64,000 bases of DNA from Pseudoxanthobacter soli DSM 19599 (GTDB taxonomy: Bacteria; Pseudomonadota; Alphaproteobacteria; Rhizobiales; Segnochrobactraceae): positions 682,001 to 746,000 of the forward strand of contig NZ_FRXO01000001.1 of the NCBI RefSeq assembly GCF_900148505.1, read 5' to 3'. Of this stretch, positions 59,267-64,000 are shown piece by piece. The translations under genes were made by a program, and so were the position numbers. The first letter of the stretch is position 1. Each line of letters opens with the position of its first letter. The notes below the pieces were generated by a model that searched no databases, was not told the DNA's origin, and saw nothing but the letters and a program-made list of their open reading frames with translations.

Positions 59267-60304
59267 ATGGACACTCGCTTACTGGGCCGATCAGGTCTCA
59301 GGGTGCCGGTGCTGAGCTTCGGTGCCGGCACGTTCGGCGGAACGGGGCCGCTGTTCGGGGCCTGGGGCACCACGGATGTCGAGGAGGCGCGACGGCTCGT
59401 CGACATCTGCCTGGAGGCGGGTGTCACCCTGTTCGACACCGCGGATGTCTATTCCAACGGCGCTTCCGAGGACGTGCTCGGCGCGGCCCTCAAGGGACGG
59501 CGCGACAACGTGCTGATTTCGACCAAGACCGGCCTGCCGATGGGCGATGGTCCGAATGACGCCGGCTCATCGCGGTTCCGCCTGATCCGCGCCGTCGAAC
59601 AGGCGCTGAGGCGCTTGGGCACCGATTATATCGATCTTCTGCAATTGCACGCCTTCGACGCGGCGACCCCGATGGAGGAGGTTCTGTCCGCGCTCGACGC
59701 GCTCGTGCGGGATGGGAAGGTCCGCTATGTCGGTATATCCAACTTCTCCGGTTGGCAGATCATGAAGGCATTGGCCGTCGCCGACCGCTATGGCTGGCCT
59801 CGCTACGTCGCCCATCAGGTCTATTACTCCCTGATCGGCCGCGATTATGAATGGGATCTGATGCCGCTGGGCGACGATCAGGGGCTTGGCGCTCTGGTCT
59901 GGTCGCCGCTGGGCTGGGGCCGCCTGACCGGCAAGATCCGGCGTGGCTTGCCGCTGCCCGAGGGCAGCCGCTTGCACGATACGGCGCGCTACGGCCCACC
60001 CGTCGAGGACGAACATCTGTTCCGGGTCGTCGATGCGCTCGAGAATGTGGCGGCGGAAACCGGCAAGACGGTGCCGCAGGTGGCGCTCAACTGGCTGACC
60101 ACACGCCCCACCGTGTCCTCCGTCATCATAGGCGCGCGCAACGAGGAACAGCTTCGCCAGAACCTCGGGGCGGTCGGCTGGACGCTTACAGCCGAGCAGA
60201 TCGCGACGCTGGATGCAGCCAGCGCCGTCACCGCGCCCTACCCGCATTTCCCCTATCGCCGGCAGGAGGGCTTCGCGCGGCTCGATCCGCCGATCGCGGG
60301 ATAA
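59267..60304 (+). CDS. aldo/keto reductase, second copy
   Basis: The 345-residue enzyme has LGRSGLRVPVLSFGAGTFGG, catalytic Asp and Tyr in LFDTADVYSNGASEDVLG, Lys in ISTKTGLPMGDG and the NADPH end SVIIGARNEEQLRQNLGA. It is clearly related to the reductase at 51.1-52.1 kb (for example both have GPNDAGxSR, SGWxIMKAL and RGLP/GVTP loops), roughly half identical by eye. It is probably controlled by the divergent LysR gene. The substrate is unknown. Confidence 0.92.
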   Translation: MDTRLLGRSGLRVPVLSFGAGTFGGTGPLFGAWGTTDVEEARRLVDICLEAGVTLFDTADVYSNGASEDVLGAALKGRRDNVLISTKTGLPMGDGPNDAGSSRFRLIRAVEQALRRLGTDYIDLLQLHAFDAATPMEEVLSALDALVRDGKVRYVGISNFSGWQIMKALAVADRYGWPRYVAHQVYYSLIGRDYEWDLMPLGDDQGLGALVWSPLGWGRLTGKIRRGLPLPEGSRLHDTARYGPPVEDEHLFRVVDALENVAAETGKTVPQVALNWLTTRPTVSSVIIGARNEEQLRQNLGAVGWTLTAEQIATLDAASAVTAPYPHFPYRRQEGFARLDPPIAG

Positions 60305-60565
60305 AATCGAGGGGCGCCGGCTCAACCCGCGGCCCTCCCTGCCCGGCGTCTGCTTCGCGGTCGACTTCGCCTCGGCCGCGGCCATCATCGGCAGCCCGCA
60401 GGCCTTGATCGCCGCCGAGACGCCGCAGCTTCGCCGCTCGCACTCAAGTTGAGCGCGTTCTCGCCTTCGTCCAAATCAGACAAAAAGAGCGCATTCGGCA
60501 CGAGAGACGGGAATTCCGTCGAACGCGGTCTTCATGAAATGTGAAATTGTTCCGCTCAACTCGAT

Positions 60566-60590
60566 GGAACGCGCACGCTGTCGCGACGTT
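60566..60590 (+). promoter_or_regulatory. EcfG-type general stress promoter
   Basis: GGAAC, a 16-base spacer and CGTT match the consensus of the alphaproteobacterial general stress sigma factor EcfG. It lies 29 bases before the start of a small secreted-protein gene, with a YflT-domain stress gene next. The 60305-60565 stretch before it contains no supported gene. Confidence 0.75.
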
Positions 60591-60618
60591 TATCATCCGC
60601 GTTATCGATTAGAAACGG

Positions 60619-60945
60619 ATGGTCAACATGAAACGCGTCGTTATTGGCGTGCTCGCGCTCGCTTTGTCGTCTCCAGTTCTCGCGCAGACGCAGGCTCCGG
60701 GGGCGAACCCTGATCCGGATACCCCGGCGGTCGCCACTCCGGATACCGCACAGCCTGCGCAGCCGGCCGAGGGCGCCAACAGCTTCACCGAGGCACAGGC
60801 GAAGGAGCGCATCGAGGAGAAGGGCTTCTCGAACGTCAGCGGCCTGACCAAGGACAACAGCGGCGTCTGGCGCGGCACGGCCCAGAAGAACGGTATGCCG
60901 GTCGATGTCGCCATCGACTATCAGGGCAACGTCTTCCCGCGCTGA
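60619..60945 (+). CDS. small secreted PepSY-like protein
   Basis: The 108-residue protein has a signal peptide (about residues 1-23, VVIGVLALALSSPVLAQ), a Pro/Ala/Thr-rich linker and a 50-residue C-terminal domain (FTEAQAKERIEEKGFSNVSG; VWRGTAQKNGMPVDVAIDYQ) like the single PepSY-like module of many small periplasmic proteins in Hyphomicrobiales. The function is unknown, probably envelope stress related given its EcfG-type promoter. ATG at 60619 or 60628 are both possible starts. Confidence 0.8.
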   Translation: MVNMKRVVIGVLALALSSPVLAQTQAPGANPDPDTPAVATPDTAQPAQPAEGANSFTEAQAKERIEEKGFSNVSGLTKDNSGVWRGTAQKNGMPVDVAIDYQGNVFPR

Positions 60946-60983
60946 GCGTCCCAGCCTCGAGAAATCACCAGGAGGATAACAAC

Positions 60984-61595
60984 ATGACCACAGTCTCCGG
61001 TCTCTTCGACACTTATGACGACGCCGTCATCGCGGTGAACAAGCTGGAAGCGCTCGGCATCGATCGCGACGACATCAGCATCGTCGCCAACAATGCGGAC
61101 GAATGGTACAGCGACGATGTTCGCCCGGCCGAGCGGCGCGACACGGCGAGCAATGCCGGCGACGATGCCGCGACGGGCGCGGGCGTCGGTGCGCTCGTGG
61201 GCGGCGCTGGCGGACTGCTCGCCGGCCTTGGCATGCTGGCGATCCCGGGCGTGGGCCCGGTGGTTGCGGCCGGCTGGCTGGTCGCCACCGGCGTCGGCGC
61301 GGTGGCCGGCGCGGCCGCGGGTGGCGCCGTGGGCGGTCTCGTCGGTGCCATGACGGCGCAGGGGGTTCCGGAGCGTGAGGCCAATCTCTATGCCGAGGGT
61401 GTGCGCCGCGGCGGCACGCTGGTTTCCGCTCGCGTGCACGACGGCCTCGTGCCCGAGGCAACGGCCATCCTGCGCAACGGCGTCGACATGACCTCCCGCG
61501 AGCAGCTCTATCGCTCGGAAGGCTGGTCGCGCTTCGACCCCGACGCGCCGCTCTACACCGCCGACGAAGCCGCCCGCGAGCGCTCGCGCTACTGA
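60984..61595 (+). CDS. general stress protein with YflT domain and glycine-rich membrane segment
   Basis: The 203-residue protein starts with a YflT/GSP17M-like domain (VSGLFDTYDDAVIAVNKLEA; DDISIVANNADEW), then has a glycine/alanine-rich hydrophobic stretch of about 65 residues (GAGVGALVGGAGGLLAGLGM; VAGAAAGGAVGGLVGAM) that may insert in a membrane, then a second alpha/beta part (EGVRRGGTLVSARVHDGLVP). Such proteins are induced by general stress; the role is unknown. AGGAGG lies before the ATG. It follows the EcfG-type promoter gene after 38 bases, and both are likely one transcript. Confidence 0.85.
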   Translation: MTTVSGLFDTYDDAVIAVNKLEALGIDRDDISIVANNADEWYSDDVRPAERRDTASNAGDDAATGAGVGALVGGAGGLLAGLGMLAIPGVGPVVAAGWLVATGVGAVAGAAAGGAVGGLVGAMTAQGVPEREANLYAEGVRRGGTLVSARVHDGLVPEATAILRNGVDMTSREQLYRSEGWSRFDPDAPLYTADEAARERSRY

Positions 61596-61630
61596 CGGCT
61601 GCGAACCTTCTTCAGAACATGCTGAAAAGC

Positions 61631-61657
61631 GAACGCCGGGGCGCGATGCGTCCCGGC
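61631..61657 (-). terminator. terminator of ppk2
   Basis: A 12-bp stem with one wobble pair, ACGCCGGGGCGC / GCGTCCCGGCGT, with loop GAT is followed on the minus strand by TTCGCTTTTC. It is 35 bases past the ppk2 stop and could also serve the converging stress gene. Confidence 0.75.
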
Positions 61658-61691
61658 GTCTGCATGTCAATCAGGATCGGCTGTCCGCGCG

Positions 61692-62672
61692 TCAGTACCG
61701 CTCGGGAACGTAGAGTTCGGGCGGCAGGGTCCGGCGCTCGTAGTTCGGATCGAACACGCGCTCGGGCAGCGTGATCTCCTCGTGCGGCACTTCCTCGTAG
61801 GGAACCACCGACAGAAGGTGCGCCATGCAATTCAGGCGCGCGCGCTTCTTGTCGTTGCCTTCCACGATGTGCCACGGCGCCTCGGGGATGCTTGTGCGCT
61901 CGAACATCGCCTCCTTCGCCTTGGTGTACTGCTCCCAGCGCACCCGCGACTGGAGGTCCATCGGCGAAAGCTTCCACTGTTTGATGGGATCATGGATGCG
62001 CATGAGGAAGCGCAGCTGCTGCTCCTCGTCCGTGATCGAGAACCAGTACTTCACCAGAATGATGCCGGAGCGCACCAGCATGCGCTCGAATTCAGGCACG
62101 TCGCGGAAGAAGTCCTCGACCTCACCTTCGCTGGCGAAGCCCATGACGCGCTCGACGCCGGCGCGGTTGTACCAGCTGCGATCGAACAGCACGATTTCGC
62201 CGGCCGCCGGCAGGTGGGGCACGTAGCGCTGGAAGTACCACTGGGTCTTCTCGCGATCCGAGGGCGCCGGCAGCGCCACGACCCGGCAGGTTCGCGGATT
62301 GACGCGCTGGGTGATGCGCTTGATCGCGCCGCCCTTGCCCGCGCTGTCGCGCCCTTCGAACAGCACGACGAGCTTGAGCCCCTTGTAGCGGACCCAGTCC
62401 TGCAGCTTGACGAGTTCGCCCTGCAGACGGAGGAGTTCGCTGAAATAGGTGTGCCGGTCGAGTGAGTTCTTCCTGTGGCGCTCGAACTTCGCCCGAAGCT
62501 CCGGCGGCACGCGGGAATCATCGACCGCCTGTTCGAGTTCCTCGTCCATGTCGTCTTCGAGCTCGATCTCGAGCCAGCTGCGCGACGGCGCCTCAGGCGC
62601 GTCCGCCTCGCCCTGCGACGCAAGGGTCGTGCCGGCTTCGGTGATCTCGGTATCGGTGGTGGAATCTGCCAT
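61692..62672 (-). CDS. ppk2: polyphosphate kinase 2
   Basis: The 326-residue enzyme transfers phosphate between polyphosphate and nucleotides. It has Walker A FEGRDSAGKGGAIKRI, the conserved RVVALPAPSDREKTQWYFQR, and the Walker B/lid region IVLFDRSWYNRAGVERVMGF with SITDEEQQLRFLMRIHDP. It is a one-domain PPK2, most like class I. The first 50 residues are acidic and not conserved. ATG at 62672 has AGGAGG 8 bases upstream. It is between stress-type genes, and polyphosphate is itself a stress factor. Confidence 0.95.
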   Translation of the reverse strand: MADSTTDTEITEAGTTLASQGEADAPEAPSRSWLEIELEDDMDEELEQAVDDSRVPPELRAKFERHRKNSLDRHTYFSELLRLQGELVKLQDWVRYKGLKLVVLFEGRDSAGKGGAIKRITQRVNPRTCRVVALPAPSDREKTQWYFQRYVPHLPAAGEIVLFDRSWYNRAGVERVMGFASEGEVEDFFRDVPEFERMLVRSGIILVKYWFSITDEEQQLRFLMRIHDPIKQWKLSPMDLQSRVRWEQYTKAKEAMFERTSIPEAPWHIVEGNDKKRARLNCMAHLLSVVPYEEVPHEEITLPERVFDPNYERRTLPPELYVPERY

Positions 62673-62849
62673 CTGTCGCGCCTCCTGCAACGCCTGCCAT
62701 ACCGAAAAGCCAATGCGGTTTGGTGACAAATCGATGGCGCTGGCCGACGCTGTGCTGCGACCTTGATGTCGCCGACGCATGGAAGGTGGGCATCGCCGAC
62801 TGACGCCCGCGCGGGGCCGGTCGTGCGCTCAACACAGGGAGAAGCCGAA

Positions 62850-63548
62850 ATGGCCGATTACGATCTCTACTACTGGTCCGTGCCGTTCCGGGGCCAGTTC
62901 GTGCGGGCCGTGCTCGCCTTCGCCGGGAAGACCTGGACCGAGGCTGGTGATGCCGAGATCGCGCGGCTGATGGAGGCGCCGGCGAGCGAGATGCCGGTGC
63001 CGTTCATGGGGCCGCCGATGCTGATCGACCGCAAGGCGAAGTTTGCGATCTCCGAAATGCCAGCGATCGTGCTCTATCTGGGCGAGACGCTCGATCTCAT
63101 GCCCGACACCCCTGCCCTGCGCGCCATGACTCTGAAGATCGTCAACGACGCCAACGATGTGATCGACGACATCACGATCGATGGCGGGCGCGAGATGTGG
63201 ACGGAACGGCGCTGGCGGGAGTTCGTGCCGCGCCTGAAACGCTGGATGTCGTTCTGGGAAGAGACCGGACGCCGCAATGGCCTGACCGCAGATGCAGGCT
63301 TTCTGCTCGGCGGCAAATCCCCCGGCATCGCCGACGTCGTAAGCGCCACGCTCTGGTCGACCATGGCCGACCGTTTCCCGCCGATCGCCGTGATGCTGGA
63401 GGACGCCGCGCCGATGACGGCCGGCCTGACCCGGCGCGTTTCGGCTCTGCCGCCGCTCGCCGCCCTCGCCGCCAGGGCGCGACGGGACTATGGCGAGGCC
63501 TATTGCGGCGGCCAGATCGAGGCCTCGCTGCGGCGGGTTCTCGGCTGA
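62850..63548 (+). CDS. glutathione S-transferase family protein
   Basis: The 232-residue protein has a thioredoxin-like N-terminal domain (LYYWSVPFRGQFVRAVLAFA; KFAISEMPAIVLYLGE, with the cis-Pro and Glu-Met glutathione site) and an all-helical C-terminal domain (GLTADAGFLLGGKSPGIADV with the N-capping Asp). The class and substrate cannot be told. GGGAG lies before the ATG at 62850. It is divergent from ppk2. Confidence 0.88.
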   Translation: MADYDLYYWSVPFRGQFVRAVLAFAGKTWTEAGDAEIARLMEAPASEMPVPFMGPPMLIDRKAKFAISEMPAIVLYLGETLDLMPDTPALRAMTLKIVNDANDVIDDITIDGGREMWTERRWREFVPRLKRWMSFWEETGRRNGLTADAGFLLGGKSPGIADVVSATLWSTMADRFPPIAVMLEDAAPMTAGLTRRVSALPPLAALAARARRDYGEAYCGGQIEASLRRVLG

Positions 63549-63596
63549 CGGAAGGCTACGCTCCGGCCGCCCGGGCGAGTTTCCCCGGGCAGTGGT

Positions 63597-64000
63597 TCAC
63601 GCCGGCGGCAGGGCCGGTTCGATGCCGGTCATCTCGACCGACAGGTCCCAGAGCCGTCTCGCCAAGGCAGGGTCGGTGGCGTGCGGCGCGCGCCGTACCA
63701 CGCCCGACGGCCCCTTGATCTCGCGAAATCCCTGCGGGCCGTAATAGGCCCCGGGCGTGACGGCGCCGGTGGCGGCCTGAAGGGTCGGCCATGCGCCCAT
63801 CGCCGGCGTGTTCAGGAACGGCCGGAAGGCGGCCCAGGCAAGGCCGACCGCCGGCAGATGACGGCCGAGGTCCGTTCCCGCGATGCCCGGATGGCAGCCG
63901 AGCGCCATGACAGACGAGCCGGCCGCGCGAAGCCGCCTGTCGAGTTCGAACAGAAACAGGAGATTGGCGAGCTTGCTCATGCGGTAGCGCGGCCAGCGGC
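63597..64000 (-). CDS. SDR-family oxidoreductase, C-terminal part
   Basis: The gene enters from the right edge and only about 133 C-terminal residues are seen. The first residues RWPRYRMSKLANLLFLFELD contain the catalytic Tyr-x-x-x-Lys (YRMSK), followed by ALGCHPGIAGTDLGRH and GAWPTLQAATGAVTPGAYYG, typical of retinol-dehydrogenase-like SDRs that act on hydrophobic alcohols or unknown substrates. The nucleotide-binding half is outside the window. It converges with the GST gene. Confidence 0.88.
   Translation of the reverse strand, partial: RWPRYRMSKLANLLFLFELDRRLRAAGSSVMALGCHPGIAGTDLGRHLPAVGLAWAAFRPFLNTPAMGAWPTLQAATGAVTPGAYYGPQGFREIKGPSGVVRRAPHATDPALARRLWDLSVEMTGIEPALPPA

Noticed and set aside
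60213-60452. Gene fragment after the second aldo/keto reductase
   Set aside because: A short Ala-rich frame overlapping the reductase end; no recognisable family and no start signal.

Overview
The window is GC-rich, gene-dense chromosome from an alphaproteobacterium, most likely of the order Hyphomicrobiales (Rhizobiales). This rests on gene content: an IalB-like invasion-locus protein, an NDUFA12-type complex I subunit, SdhE, a DUF4170 protein, a class II (B12-dependent) ribonucleotide reductase, membrane urate oxidase PuuD, an EcfG-type stress promoter and RIME-like intergenic repeats. I cannot name a genus from sequence alone. Strong codon bias leaves long open frames antisense to most genes; these were discarded.

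Layout. 1-8.1 kb: end of a DUF3095 gene, an aldose-epimerase-like gene, the primary sigma factor rpoD behind a clear terminator, DNA primase dnaG and a chemoreceptor. 8.4-18.2 kb: a co-directional purine-degradation cluster, uraH-xdhA-xdhB-xdhC-puuD-uraD-allC-M20 hydrolase, covering xanthine to urate to allantoin plus allantoate hydrolysis; no allantoinase is present. 18.5-30.5 kb: quinone oxidoreductase, a UbiH-like monooxygenase followed by an HtrB-like acyltransferase, hspQ, an ialB-like gene, a DsbA/FrnE-like oxidoreductase, an HxlR regulator with an unusual long tail, a VOC protein, mfd and sdhE. 30.8-31.5 kb: an isolated, less GC-rich gene with the Cys/His/Asp signature of YopT-type (C58) cysteine proteases.

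31.8-37.9 kb: a methionine-cycle unit with an ArsR-methyltransferase fusion regulator (palindrome at its promoter), metF, and methionine synthase split into two genes. 38-46.3 kb: a GNAT/FemAB-like protein, a sulfotransferase, a HIT protein, a sugar-dehydrogenase-like SDR, DUF4170, isocitrate lyase with a divergent RamB/ScfR-type regulator, and NDUFA12. 46.3-50.8 kb: nrdJ, with a NrdR-like box and a 32-bp-period array of five hairpins in its leader. 51-60.3 kb: an aldo/keto reductase, a 21-bp minisatellite, a tRNA-Arg(ACG) gene invaded by the 3' end of a broken serine recombinase, then an accessory stretch with a PLP-themed cassette (MocR regulator divergent from glutamine amidotransferase, SHMT paralogue and YggS) and a LysR plus second aldo/keto reductase pair. 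60.5-64 kb: two stress-type genes behind an EcfG promoter, polyphosphate kinase 2, a GST and the end of an SDR gene.

Three related palindromic elements (31.7, 40.4 and 45.7 kb) and one half-copy (50.9 kb) lie at gene 3' ends, and two of them supply the stop codon of the adjacent gene. The best candidates for something undescribed are the C58-like protease, the PLP cassette beside the tRNA-Arg scar and the hairpin array upstream of nrdJ.
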